From assembly GCF_001592755.1 (NCBI RefSeq), contig NZ_LUKF01000003.1, positions 185,127 to 249,126 of the forward strand: a stretch of DNA of 64,000 bases, given 5' to 3'. Below, piece by piece: positions 34,714 to 43,466 of the stretch. Source of the stretch: Bdellovibrio bacteriovorus (GTDB taxonomy: Bacteria > Bdellovibrionota > Bdellovibrionia > Bdellovibrionales > Bdellovibrionaceae). The notes beneath the pieces are model-generated. The model was not told where the DNA came from. It was given only the letters and a program-made list of their open reading frames with translations, and ran no database searches. Made by a program: the position numbers and the translations under genes. Numbering within the stretch: the stretch's first letter is position 1; each line of letters starts with the position of its first letter.

Positions 34714-36405
34714 TTAAAGTGTCCTCTTTTTCAACCAACGCCAAAGGGCTTCTTTGGTTTTCGTCGGATCGGCGATACATTCATACTCATCAACCGAAAA
34801 ATATTTTTTTACCGCATCCAGGGAATCTGATGAAAAACCCAGCATGTGGAAGCCGATTCCTTCTGACCGTGCTTCGCTGACGGCCTTTCTGAAGTCGCTC
34901 ACTCCGTAAACTCCTTCATAAAAGTCAAAATCAGTCGGTTTTAAATCAGATAAAAAAAGCACCATCTTTCTTCTCGACTTGATCTTCGAGAAGACCTCTA
35001 CCGCGTGCCGTATCACCGGCCCTAGTCGTGTCGAGCCTGTAGGTCGGATATCATCAAGGCCCGCAAATTCAGTCGATTTATTCGACATTGGGCGAAGCCA
35101 ATCAAAGTGCACCTCTCGTCGCGTGTTCGAATAAAAGCTTGCCGCTCCCCAAGTCACCGGCAACTCCGGTAGCAGGTTCGCAAGTATCTTTAAACATGAC
35201 AGCTCCATATCCAAAACCCGATGGTCTCCCACCCAGGAATCAGTAGAAAGACTGCGATCCACTAAGATCAGTATGGCGCTATCACTTCGTGCAAGCTCCT
35301 TATTCTGATAGACTTTTTCCTGAGGTGTTTCACCAATGAAACGATCTACCTGGAAATCCACGAGTCTATCGATATCGATCTCATTTCCTTCTACAATGCC
35401 GCGTTTTAAAAGCCGTTGATTCAAATCAATTACAAATCGATTCTTCAATATGCCGCACACTTTCTTTTCTTCCGTATTCATTTCCGGCGAATTGACGCTT
35501 TTTTCACCTTCTTTTTGCGGTCCACATTCAAATAGCTGAACCCAGTCTTTTTTGAAAGTGTGATGGCGATAATTCCACTCTGGGTAGAGATGAATTTGGG
35601 CATTCAGGGTCGGCTCCGAAGTTGAAATGTTTTCCAACCCTTCTTGCAGGTCCACCCTTAAGTACGCACGGCTGGATTGTTCTGAATGAACCGTTGAGTC
35701 CACTTTCAGTTCGGTCAGAGCATTTTTATGTTCGTCTAAATCATCGCTGGAATCGACTTTTTTACGTCCTCCCTTAAATTGATCTAAAGTAAAAACTTTT
35801 TCGAAAGCGTGGACCAAAGGATTTTCATCTTGTTCGTTGTTGAACTCATTAAGTTTTTGCAGTTTTCGCGTTCGCTTCATCCGAACGCTTTCATGCGCTG
35901 AAGTTTTTTCTTCGGAAAGAACTTGCATCCTACCTTCAACCGGCAATGCCCTGGTGTCTTCTTTGGTAAAGTCGCGTCCCCCCCACGGCCCCAAAGACGA
36001 TTTTGAAACACCCTCTGCAAAGTATTCTGGAAAGTAGCGATGCGCTTGATCTTGAAGAGATTCAAACCCGGGATATCGTGAATTCAAAAAAATCAAGACA
36101 TCGTTTAAGGATTCGTAGTTATGAATAGGGGCCGTTAATAACAAAGTCGAAAAGAGATAGTAGGTTTCACAGGCGGAGCTGCCTTTTTTTGAGTAGACTT
36201 TTTCAGGCAGATAAAGACGATGACCATCGAAAAAAGCGGCGTCATCCACAGAAATGATCTGGACGGATTGTCCCCAATTGAAACTAGCCAAAATTTCTAA
36301 GCGAAATTTCAAATTTTCCAAAGACAGAGATGGACCTTTAAGAGCTTCTACGGAAGATTCATAGCGTTTGTAGAAGAATCCAAAAAGGCCTTCGTCCCAT
36401 CCCAT
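34714..36405 (-). CDS. norD: NorD-like VWA protein for NO reductase activation
   Basis: 563 aa. The C-terminal ~190 residues are a von Willebrand A domain with a MIDAS: ILVDRSLSTDSW (DxSxS), RPTGSTRLGPVIRHA (Thr) and LFLSDLKPTD (Asp). The N-terminal part is helical and poorly conserved, as in other NorD/CbbO proteins. With the AAA+ partner NorQ it is needed to mature active NO reductase, probably by inserting the non-haem iron. It follows norQ after seven bases. The 5' half is divergent from textbook NorD, but the VWA plus NorQ pairing is decisive. Confidence 0.85.
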   Translation of the reverse strand: MGWDEGLFGFFYKRYESSVEALKGPSLSLENLKFRLEILASFNWGQSVQIISVDDAAFFDGHRLYLPEKVYSKKGSSACETYYLFSTLLLTAPIHNYESLNDVLIFLNSRYPGFESLQDQAHRYFPEYFAEGVSKSSLGPWGGRDFTKEDTRALPVEGRMQVLSEEKTSAHESVRMKRTRKLQKLNEFNNEQDENPLVHAFEKVFTLDQFKGGRKKVDSSDDLDEHKNALTELKVDSTVHSEQSSRAYLRVDLQEGLENISTSEPTLNAQIHLYPEWNYRHHTFKKDWVQLFECGPQKEGEKSVNSPEMNTEEKKVCGILKNRFVIDLNQRLLKRGIVEGNEIDIDRLVDFQVDRFIGETPQEKVYQNKELARSDSAILILVDRSLSTDSWVGDHRVLDMELSCLKILANLLPELPVTWGAASFYSNTRREVHFDWLRPMSNKSTEFAGLDDIRPTGSTRLGPVIRHAVEVFSKIKSRRKMVLFLSDLKPTDFDFYEGVYGVSDFRKAVSEARSEGIGFHMLGFSSDSLDAVKKYFSVDEYECIADPTKTKEALWRWLKKRTL

Positions 36406-36412
36406 AAATCAC

Positions 36413-37192
36413 CTAAAAATAAAGAGCCGCGGCTTCGCGCAGCGCTTCGACGGTTTCAGATTCATCTGTAAGGGCTTGAATGATCCCACAGTCCACCGAC
36501 GCTCTTCTCGGGGCTCCTTCTTTGATAAGTGCTGCCGCCGCAATGATTAAGCGAGTGGAAACTGTTTCTCGCAAATCGAGATGGTCCAAGCTTCGAACTT
36601 TTGCGGAAAAACGAACCAGCTTTTCAACTTGAGTTTTTTCTAGTCCACTTTCTTTATGCACAATCTCGACTTCATCGTCTTCTCGGGGATAATCGAATGA
36701 AAGTGCCATGAATCTTTGCTTCGTCGACGGCTTCAGTTCCTTTAAATGACTTTGATAATGAGGATTGTAACTAGCGACGATCATAAAGCCGGGACTGGCA
36801 TGCAAGGTTTCACGCGTTTTATCAATAAAAAGAGTGCGACGATGATCTAACACCGGATGAAGGGCCACGATGATATCCTCACGCGCCTCGGCCACTTCAT
36901 CCAGATACAGAATGGCGCCATCGCGCAAGGCCTTCACCAACGGACCATCTTGCCAGAAGGTCTCCCCGCCTTTTAAGATGTATCGTCCTACCAAATCCGT
37001 GGCGGATGTTTCTTCATGACAAGCTACTTCTATCAGCGGTCGTCCGACTTTTTCTGCCATGTACTGAACGAAGCGGGACTTTCCACAACCCGTTGGCCCC
37101 TTAAGCAAAAGAGGCCAAGAAAGTTTGTAAGCTTTTTCAAAGAATTCAATTTCTCGATCCCGAGGATGATAGAAAAGTTTATTTTCTTTCAA
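36413..37192 (-). CDS. norQ: NorQ-type MoxR AAA+ ATPase
   Basis: 259 aa. Walker A GPTGCGKS (32-39), Walker B ILYLDEV (94-100, Asp98/Glu99), sensor VASYNP and arginine-finger region STKQRFMAL. The sequence matches the CbbQ/NorQ branch of MoxR ATPases. It forms a hexamer that works with NorD on the reductase. Its first 14 bases overlap the end of norB, so translation is coupled. Confidence 0.92.
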   Translation of the reverse strand: MKENKLFYHPRDREIEFFEKAYKLSWPLLLKGPTGCGKSRFVQYMAEKVGRPLIEVACHEETSATDLVGRYILKGGETFWQDGPLVKALRDGAILYLDEVAEAREDIIVALHPVLDHRRTLFIDKTRETLHASPGFMIVASYNPHYQSHLKELKPSTKQRFMALSFDYPREDDEVEIVHKESGLEKTQVEKLVRFSAKVRSLDHLDLRETVSTRLIIAAAALIKEGAPRRASVDCGIIQALTDESETVEALREAAALYF

Positions 37193-38516
37193 TTAACACC
37201 TCATCTGAGGGCAGACCAAACTTAACGAAGTTCCAGATATAAGCAATGATACCGACCGTAAACAGTGTCGCTGCCATCACCAACCCCAAGAAATGCACCT
37301 CGACCTCTTTTTGTACGGCCAAGAAATCCATTCCCATGCGTCTTTCCAGAACGACTTGAGTCACACCCGCAATACCGAACGCGACCGTCATGGCCGTCAT
37401 GCCGATATTCGATGTCCAAAAAGCAAAAGTGTTCATGCCGGAGTCGGAAAGTTTACGCCCCGTCATCACCGGCATGGCATAAGCGATGATTGCTAAAATC
37501 AACATCGCATAAGCACCCCAAAATGCTAAATGGCCATGCATTGCTGTGACCAGCGTCCCGTGAGTGTACATATTTACTTGAGGTAGCGTATGGGCAAATC
37601 CCAAAAAACCTGCTCCAACAAACGACATCACCCCCGTTCCCACGGTCCAAGCTAAAGCTATGCGATTGGTATTGTTGCGTCCGCCTTTACGAGCCATCAC
37701 GATGGCATACATTGCCATTCCCAGAAACGCGACCGGCTCTAAGGCACTGAACAATCCACCAATCATCAGCCAATATTTTGGCGTACCAATGTAGTAGTAA
37801 TGGTGACCCGTTCCTAAAATTCCCGATAGAAACGTAAAACCCACAATCACATACAACCATTTTTCAATCACTTCGCGATCGACACCTGTCAGCTTGATTA
37901 ACAGGTAGGACATAATCGCCCCCATGATAAGCTCCCAAACACCTTCCACCCAAAGATGTACGACCCACCATCTCCAATAAGAGTCGACAGTCTGATTTAT
38001 CGTGGGAATCATTCCGGGCAGATACAAAAGAGCCGCCATCAACAGGCCGAAAAAAAGAACCATCGAGGTCGTCGTATATCTTTTAGACTTCCATATAGTG
38101 CCGCCAATTAAGAAAATGAAGAGAAGCACATCTACAACCACTAAATAATCGAGGGGTCGCGGGATCTCTAAAAACTTACGCCCTTCCCACCAGTTAAAAT
38201 GGAAACCGATGATGGCCGTAACCCCGACAATCACTAAAGCGGCCCATTGCACGACCGCGAGCTTTGGAAAAATAATTTCTCGGTCTGATTCTTCGGGCAC
38301 GATCCAATAAGCGGCACCCATGAAACCCGCTAACAGCCACATCACCAAAAGATTTGTATGCGTGGCTCTGGCAGCATGAAAAGGAATCCAATCATGCAAG
38401 ACATCCAGCCCCATATGGGCAAATCCCATAATGAAGCCATAGACAAGTTGTAAACTGAATAAGAGCATACAAGTTGCAAAGAACAAATAGGCAATTTTTT
38501 GCGATTTAAATTTCAT
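37179..38516 (-). CDS. norB: nitric oxide reductase large subunit (cytochrome c-type)
   Basis: 445 aa from the ATG at 38516 (AGAAGG five bases upstream); a longer frame would add an unrelated charged leader. Twelve membrane helices and haem-copper motifs: RATHTNLLVMWLLAGFMG with haem b His, VVHLWVEGVWELIMGA with FeB-binding His and the Glu, GTGHHYYYIG with the two FeB His, and TAMHGHLAFWGAYA with haem ligands. There is no N-terminal quinol-oxidase extension, so this is the cNOR type fed by NorC. It reduces 2 NO to N2O. Confidence 0.95.
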   Translation of the reverse strand: MKFKSQKIAYLFFATCMLLFSLQLVYGFIMGFAHMGLDVLHDWIPFHAARATHTNLLVMWLLAGFMGAAYWIVPEESDREIIFPKLAVVQWAALVIVGVTAIIGFHFNWWEGRKFLEIPRPLDYLVVVDVLLFIFLIGGTIWKSKRYTTTSMVLFFGLLMAALLYLPGMIPTINQTVDSYWRWWVVHLWVEGVWELIMGAIMSYLLIKLTGVDREVIEKWLYVIVGFTFLSGILGTGHHYYYIGTPKYWLMIGGLFSALEPVAFLGMAMYAIVMARKGGRNNTNRIALAWTVGTGVMSFVGAGFLGFAHTLPQVNMYTHGTLVTAMHGHLAFWGAYAMLILAIIAYAMPVMTGRKLSDSGMNTFAFWTSNIGMTAMTVAFGIAGVTQVVLERRMGMDFLAVQKEVEVHFLGLVMAATLFTVGIIAYIWNFVKFGLPSDEVLIERK

Positions 38517-38527
38517 AACAACCTTCT

Positions 38528-39226
38528 TTATTTCTGACTGGATAGGAACTGTACGACTTCTTCTAACTGTGCATCCGTCAAAGGAAGCGTCGGCATTGTC
38601 GTATCCGCCTTCACCGCCTTCGGATCTTTGATCCAAGATTTCAACCACGCCGTGTCCTTACGATTGCCGATGCCGTCAAGGGCCGGTCCCACACTTCCCC
38701 CGGCTCCACTCAAAGTATGGCAAGCCGTGCACATCTGTTGGAATATTTCTGGTTTCGGTAAAACGTGAGTCGCGAGATCAGCCGGACCCACGCCTTCTGT
38801 TTTTTTAGGCGCCAATGGAGGATCCGCCGGGAAGCCATTTAAATTCACTTCTCCAGACCATTTCAGAAATGCCACCAAAGAATTGATCTCGTCTTCAGTA
38901 AAATGATACTGTTGCATTTTGCGATCGTTCGGATACATGGCACGCGGGTCTTTCAGCATCTGACGAATGAAGATTTCTCCCCTTCGCTGATAAACCTTCG
39001 TGAGCTCTGGAGCATAGTAGGCGCCCTCACCAAAAAGGGTGTGACAACCCATGCAGTTGTTATGCTCCCAAAGGTCTTTCCCTTTTTTTACGGACTCAGT
39101 AATTTGATCTTCGTTGGTCTGAGCGGGAATGCGGTGAAATGTATCAATGGTTAACAGAACAAAGGCCAATGAACAAAGTCCTGTTCCTAATAGGAAGAAG
39201 GCTTTCGCACCTGATTTCGTTAACAT
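38528..39226 (-). CDS. norC: NorC with an extra C-terminal cytochrome c domain
   Basis: 232 aa; usual NorC is about 150. One N-terminal anchor helix (8-28), then the standard NorC domain with CMGCH (58-62) followed by YYAPELTKVYQRRG and AMYPNDRKMQQY. After a Pro-rich linker (135-150) comes a second cytochrome c domain with CTACH (166-170), GPALDGIG and TTMPTL, whose Met is the likely axial ligand. It passes electrons from periplasmic carriers to NorB; the extra haem may replace a soluble donor. norB follows after 11 bases. The promoter carries the operator at 39298-39317. Confidence 0.93.
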   Translation of the reverse strand: MLTKSGAKAFFLLGTGLCSLAFVLLTIDTFHRIPAQTNEDQITESVKKGKDLWEHNNCMGCHTLFGEGAYYAPELTKVYQRRGEIFIRQMLKDPRAMYPNDRKMQQYHFTEDEINSLVAFLKWSGEVNLNGFPADPPLAPKKTEGVGPADLATHVLPKPEIFQQMCTACHTLSGAGGSVGPALDGIGNRKDTAWLKSWIKDPKAVKADTTMPTLPLTDAQLEEVVQFLSSQK

Positions 39227-39297
39227 GGTTTTCCTTTCTTAGTCGGCAACTTTTATAAGTGACTCTGAAGCCAACTTGTCACTTTCTTTAAAACACG

Positions 39298-39317
39298 GTT
39301 ATGACATTCATCATAAC
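39298..39317. promoter_or_regulatory. Crp/Fnr-type operator upstream of norC
   Basis: GTTATGA-CATTCA-TCATAAC, perfect 7-bp arms with six-base spacer, ending 72 bases before the norC start. The TGA-N6-TCA core is the spacing of CRP and FNR sites. A twin lies at 40343-40362. Confidence 0.75.
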
Positions 39318-39347
39318 GAACCCAAATCTTAGGAATGAGCGTGCAAA

Positions 39348-40310
39348 CTAAGTTTCCCACTCCAAAAGTCGTCTTTCGCCCTGAATATTCTTGATATCCG
39401 TGATGTCTTGGGAAAGCTCAATGACGCCACGATATTTTTGGTTCGCATCGCGCACAGCAAAGTAACGAATGTGAATCGTGCGGCCGCGATAGTTAATCCA
39501 AAACTCGGCGGTGCTCTGTCGACCTGATTTAAACTCTTCCAAGATTTTTAAGACCGTGCCGACACTTTTCGGCGGATGACAAAACCCCACCTCGCGCCCG
39601 ATCACACCAGCGCTTCGAGGAAAAACTCTTTCTTCTCCGCGGTTATAGAAAAGAACTTTGTCATTTTCGTCGACATAGGTCAGATCGATGGGCATGGTTT
39701 GTAAAAGCAAATTAATTTGCTCCAAACTTAAAGACCCTTCATTCATTTTCAACGTTCCCGCATCCAGGGGGTTTATGATAGCCCGTTCCGGTGCGTTTGC
39801 TGCCGTCGAGGATGAAAGGGATTTTTTATGCATCCATCCGATTTCTTCTTCGCCCAAGGCCGCCATCTTCCAGTCTTCTTCACTTAAGATATCCAGCGAA
39901 ATGGGGAATAGCCGTGATTCTTCGATCTGAATCATGCGACCCATTTCGCTGACCAATAGCACGACGTCGTTTTTTAAATCTTTTATTTCTTTCTTTTCTA
40001 TCTTTGCGCGAATATCGCGAATTTGTTGCCGGATTTGGTCGTGAAAACTCCACATCCCGTGACTAGGCCCCAGCCATCCCTTCTTTTCCAGAAAAGGAAA
40101 GAGCTGGTTTTCTTTCCGAACGTAACGAATATCCACCTGGGCGGCTTGATTGAATAAATTAAAAAAAGATGGAAAGTCCTTTTCAGGATCGGCTTCAGAC
40201 AACCCCATCAGAATGTTTCTTAAATAATGATTTTCATCTAAATAAATTCGAACAGGATGATTTTCATCTAACTTTTTGGCGTATTCAGGTAATTCAATTA
40301 GGTTTTGCAT
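39348..40310 (-). CDS. hemerythrin-like HHE plus PAS domain protein
   Basis: 320 aa from the ATG at 40310. The N-terminal ~150 residues are a DUF438/HHE-type four-helix domain with spaced His and Glu (ENHPVRIYLDENHYL, DIRYVRKENQLFPFL, GMWSFHDQIRQQIRD, IEESRLFP), fitting a di-iron site. A PAS domain follows (residues ~195-305: MPIDLTYVDENDKVLFYNRG, STAEFWINYRGRTIHIRYFAV, VIELSQDITDIK). No output domain. Its position between the two nor promoters suggests an NO- or O2-sensing or NO-trapping protein. Divergent from norE. Confidence 0.8.
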   Translation of the reverse strand: MQNLIELPEYAKKLDENHPVRIYLDENHYLRNILMGLSEADPEKDFPSFFNLFNQAAQVDIRYVRKENQLFPFLEKKGWLGPSHGMWSFHDQIRQQIRDIRAKIEKKEIKDLKNDVVLLVSEMGRMIQIEESRLFPISLDILSEEDWKMAALGEEEIGWMHKKSLSSSTAANAPERAIINPLDAGTLKMNEGSLSLEQINLLLQTMPIDLTYVDENDKVLFYNRGEERVFPRSAGVIGREVGFCHPPKSVGTVLKILEEFKSGRQSTAEFWINYRGRTIHIRYFAVRDANQKYRGVIELSQDITDIKNIQGERRLLEWET

Positions 40311-40342
40311 ACGGCTATAAATACGCCTTCCGCGCAAAGACC

Positions 40343-40362
40343 GTTATGACATTTCTCATAAC
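40343..40362. promoter_or_regulatory. Crp/Fnr-type operator between the HHE-PAS gene and norE
   Basis: GTTATGA-CATTTC-TCATAAC, the same palindrome as upstream of norC. It starts 33 bases before the HHE-PAS start and ends 52 bases before norE, so it could control both. Confidence 0.75.
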
Positions 40363-40413
40363 AACCAGGTCTATCCCCGTGTTAGGTTTCATCTCACCAC
40401 GAAGGGGTGTCGT

Positions 40414-40992
40414 ATGAGGAAGTACAGCTTAGATCGCCTGCCAGGCTCGGTTTTAATGTGGCTTATCGTTGTCAACGAGCTGATTGTTTTCATAGGGATT
40501 CTAGGTGCGTTCCTTCTTTATCAAAGTAAAAATTCGGAGGAGTTTTTAAATGGTCAGGCCAATCTAAGCCTGACACATGGATTAGTATCCACCATGTGCT
40601 TGCTTATAGGCGGTTTCTTTGCGGCGGAAGGAATCCGCTACTTTCATTTAAATAAAAGATCACGAGCCCGTGTTCATCTGCTTCTGGCCGCCTTTATGGG
40701 AATTTATTTTCTTTTTCATAAGTGGCAAGATTTCCGTCAACAATGGTCGCGAGGTAATGACTTTGTCGCCAACGATTTCTGGCAATACTATTGGCTCACG
40801 ATGGTGTTTCATTTCGCTCATGTAGTTGTTGGCGTGGGACTATTGGTCTATTTGTTCGCACGATCTTTTCCAAAACAAGATCTGCCGGAACTTTCTGTTA
40901 AAGATTACGAATCAGGCGTGCTTTTTTGGCATATGTGTGACCTTGCGTGGATTTTGATTTTTCCTGTCTTTTTCTATGGAGCCACATCATGA
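40414..40992 (+). CDS. norE: NorE, cytochrome oxidase subunit III-like
   Basis: 192 aa with five membrane helices. Motifs of the subunit III family: MWLIVVNELIVFIGILGAFLL, LTHGLVSTMCLLIGGFF, YYWLTMVFHFAHVVVG and GVLFWHMCDLAWILIFPVFF with the conserved His-Asp/Trp pattern. In denitrifiers NorE accompanies NO reductase and supports full activity, though it is not a core subunit. Its last base overlaps the start of the next small gene (ATGA). Confidence 0.88.
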   Translation: MRKYSLDRLPGSVLMWLIVVNELIVFIGILGAFLLYQSKNSEEFLNGQANLSLTHGLVSTMCLLIGGFFAAEGIRYFHLNKRSRARVHLLLAAFMGIYFLFHKWQDFRQQWSRGNDFVANDFWQYYWLTMVFHFAHVVVGVGLLVYLFARSFPKQDLPELSVKDYESGVLFWHMCDLAWILIFPVFFYGATS

Positions 40993-41197
40993 ATTATATT
41001 GCATTAGTCATTTTACTTTTCTCCTTGGTGCTAATGTTAGCCTTTTCCAGCCTTCAGGCCGCTCTCATTCTGAGCTTCACCAAGGCCATGGTGATCTTAA
41101 CTTATTTCATGGATTTACGAAAAAGGAATGGATTCTTCCACTGTCTTTCGTATTGTTCATATTTTTCACTTTTTTTTATTTTGTTAAAGGTTTTTAG
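40989..41197 (+). CDS. norF: NorF / oxidase subunit IV-like peptide, apparently frameshifted
   Basis: The ATG at 40989 overlaps the norE stop. The first frame encodes two thirds of a small membrane protein (SFTKAMVILTYFMDLRK, typical of NorF and COX IV), then turns into low-quality sequence. The missing end, KEWILPLSFVLFIFF and a final VKGF stop at 41197, is in the -1 frame. The switch lies at A5 (41120-41124, CGAAAAAGG). Read through with a -1 shift the product is 69 aa with two helices, the normal size. It may be a real mutation, a base-calling error in the homopolymer, or slippage at A-rich codons. Without a shift the frame continues to 41360 and overlaps ctaA. Confidence 0.7.
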
Positions 41198-41205
41198 GCT
41201 TCCGC

Positions 41206-42216
41206 ATGGATCGCAGGGCAAGATGTGTTCTTTTTTGGGGAATTATTGGTTTACTTCTTATTATCGCCGTCGGCGGTACGACACGTTTGACACGCTCGGG
41301 CCTTTCGATTGTCGAATGGAACGTGGTCATGGGAACGCTTCCCCCAGTGACGGAATCTGAATGGCACACCGAGTTTTTTAAATATCAAAAGACCCCTGAA
41401 TACAAACTTATCAATCGGCATTTTACCGTCAGTGATTACAAGAAAATATACTTCTGGGAATGGTTTCATCGCCTTTGGGCGCGAGTTCTATTTCTATACT
41501 TCCTGGGATTTGGTGTCTTCTATCTTTGGAAAAAGAAGTCAGCCCAGATTATCGCGATCGCTGGCCTGATTTTACTTCAAGGAACTGTGGGCTGGCTTAT
41601 GGTAAAATCCGGTCTTAGAGATCAACCCCGTGTTCAACCGTTAATGCTGGTCATACATTTTTTCTTAGCATTATCTACTTTGGCAGTCGCCTTGTATTTT
41701 AGAATAGATCGTCGAAAAAAGTTCATGGATCTGTGGCTTCATCACCGTTCCGAAATAGGGCTTTTGGCGGTCTTACTTTCACAAGTGTTTTTGGGATGCT
41801 TAGTGAGCGGATATCGCGCCGGTTTTCTGGAAAACACCTTTCCTCAAATGTCGGCGGGTTTTCTTCCAAAAATAAGTTCCCCTTTTCATTTTTCTTGGAG
41901 CTACCTCCGGGAAAATCCGGTTTTGTTTCAGCTTCTACATCGCTGGCTGGCTTTTGCGGTTATGATCTATTTTTGGGTTCTTTTTATTTTCACAAATAAA
42001 GTACGTCGTCCCGAGTGGACGACCTTCAATATACTTCTCCATTCCCAAATCCTTCTGGGAGTTCTGACTTTGATTCTAAAAGTTCCCGTTTTTTTTGGCA
42101 TTCTTCATCAGCTGACAGCCGCCTGTTTAGTCCTCTCTTATTTGCACCCACTCTGGATGGATTTTAAACCGTCAGCTTGTCAGACAGAAAACACCGACGT
42201 AAACAGGGTCCCATGA
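41206..42216 (+). CDS. ctaA: haem A synthase (COX15/CtaA family)
   Basis: 336 aa with about eight membrane helices. Family motifs: GGTTRLTRSGLSIVEWN, FWEWFHRLWARVLF with the haem-binding His, QGTVGWLMVKSGL, VIHFFLA, LVSGYRAGFLENTFPQM and LLHRWLAF, with ILHQLTAA at the end. It hydroxylates haem O to haem A. NO reductase uses only haem b, so its place inside the nor operon (eight bases after norF) is unexpected; it may support an aa3 oxidase co-induced at low oxygen. Four-base overlap with trhP. Confidence 0.88.
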   Translation: MDRRARCVLFWGIIGLLLIIAVGGTTRLTRSGLSIVEWNVVMGTLPPVTESEWHTEFFKYQKTPEYKLINRHFTVSDYKKIYFWEWFHRLWARVLFLYFLGFGVFYLWKKKSAQIIAIAGLILLQGTVGWLMVKSGLRDQPRVQPLMLVIHFFLALSTLAVALYFRIDRRKKFMDLWLHHRSEIGLLAVLLSQVFLGCLVSGYRAGFLENTFPQMSAGFLPKISSPFHFSWSYLRENPVLFQLLHRWLAFAVMIYFWVLFIFTNKVRRPEWTTFNILLHSQILLGVLTLILKVPVFFGILHQLTAACLVLSYLHPLWMDFKPSACQTENTDVNRVP

Positions 42217-43466
42217 AAACTGAACTTCTTATGCCCGCTGGCTCTTTAGAAAAATTGAAATATGCCTTTTATTACGGTGCCGACGCCGTGTATGTCGGTG
42301 TCCCCCTCTTTAGCCTGCGAGCTCGGGAAAATGAAATGAGTTTCGAAGATCTTCGTGAAGGCATCGCATTTGCGCGGGCGCACGGCAAACAGATCTACGT
42401 CACTGCGAACATCTTTGCTCGCAATCTAAAATTGAAATCTTTTAAAGAAAACTTCAAGCAGTGGGTGGATCTAAAACCCGACGCTTTCATTATGAGTGAT
42501 CCAGGTCTGATGAGTCTAGCCAAAGAGATCGACCCGAATGTGAACATTCACCTGAGTGTTCAAGCCAATTGCATGAACTGGCAAAGCGTGAAGTTTTGGC
42601 AACAACAAGGGGTGAGCCGCGTGATCTTAAGTCGTGAATTGCGACTTGAAGAAATTCGCGAAATTCGTCAGCGTGTTCCTGATATTGAGCTTGAAGCCTT
42701 CGTTCATGGCTCGATCTGTATCGCGTATTCGGGACGCTGTCTTTTATCTCACTACATGAGTTATCGCGATGCCAATCAGGGCGTTTGCGATAACAGCTGC
42801 CGTTACGGTTACAACATTTACCAATCCTCTTCCGATAAAGATCAGGAATTCTTTTTAGAAGACTTGCGCAATAAGGGCGAGTTTTACCAGATTGATGAAG
42901 ATGAAAACGGAACATACATTATGAATGCCAAAGATCTTTGTGTGATCGAGCATCTTCAAGAGTTGCGTGACGCTGGAATCTGTTCATTCAAAGTCGAAGG
43001 ACGTACGAAATCACTTTATTACGCCGCGATGGTCGCAAAAATCTATCGCCAAGCCATCAATGATATGGAAGCAGGACGAAAATTCGACACGAACCTATTG
43101 AAAGAACTTAGCAAAATTCCTAACCGCGGCTATCACAAAGGATTTGTGACAGGAGCACTCAGTCAGGATTCACAGGAATACCGCCACTCCACTTCGCGCA
43201 ATTTCACACAACGTTTCGCGGGCCTGGTTCTAGAAAAGATAGGCTCGTTATGGAAAGTGGAAGCCCGCCACCGCATGCGACCTGGCGATGACATTGAACT
43301 TATCTCTCCACAAGGTTCGATAAAAACTAAAATTCAAAATATTTACAATGAACATCACGAATCACTTCCGCAAGCCGGTGGAGGAGGTCTGAGCTTTTAC
43401 ATGGATCTTCCCGCAGACATTCCGTCCTACTCCTTAATCAGCTTGATCGAGCAAGGAGGGTTCTAA
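42213..43466 (+). CDS. trhP: U32 family tRNA hydroxylation protein (YegQ/TrhP type)
   Basis: 417 aa from the ATG at 42213 (ATGA with ctaA). It opens with ELLMPAGSLEKLKYAFYYGA and has LSVQANCMNWQSVKFW, FVHGSICIAYSGRCLLSHYM and ANQGVCDNSCRY, whose Cys set binds an Fe-S cluster, then SFKVEGRTKSLYYAA. This matches TrhP, which with prephenate hydroxylates U34 of tRNAs to ho5U. Notably the next gene is a chorismate mutase, which makes prephenate. That pairing is a strong functional link. Confidence 0.88.
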   Translation: MKTELLMPAGSLEKLKYAFYYGADAVYVGVPLFSLRARENEMSFEDLREGIAFARAHGKQIYVTANIFARNLKLKSFKENFKQWVDLKPDAFIMSDPGLMSLAKEIDPNVNIHLSVQANCMNWQSVKFWQQQGVSRVILSRELRLEEIREIRQRVPDIELEAFVHGSICIAYSGRCLLSHYMSYRDANQGVCDNSCRYGYNIYQSSSDKDQEFFLEDLRNKGEFYQIDEDENGTYIMNAKDLCVIEHLQELRDAGICSFKVEGRTKSLYYAAMVAKIYRQAINDMEAGRKFDTNLLKELSKIPNRGYHKGFVTGALSQDSQEYRHSTSRNFTQRFAGLVLEKIGSLWKVEARHRMRPGDDIELISPQGSIKTKIQNIYNEHHESLPQAGGGGLSFYMDLPADIPSYSLISLIEQGGF

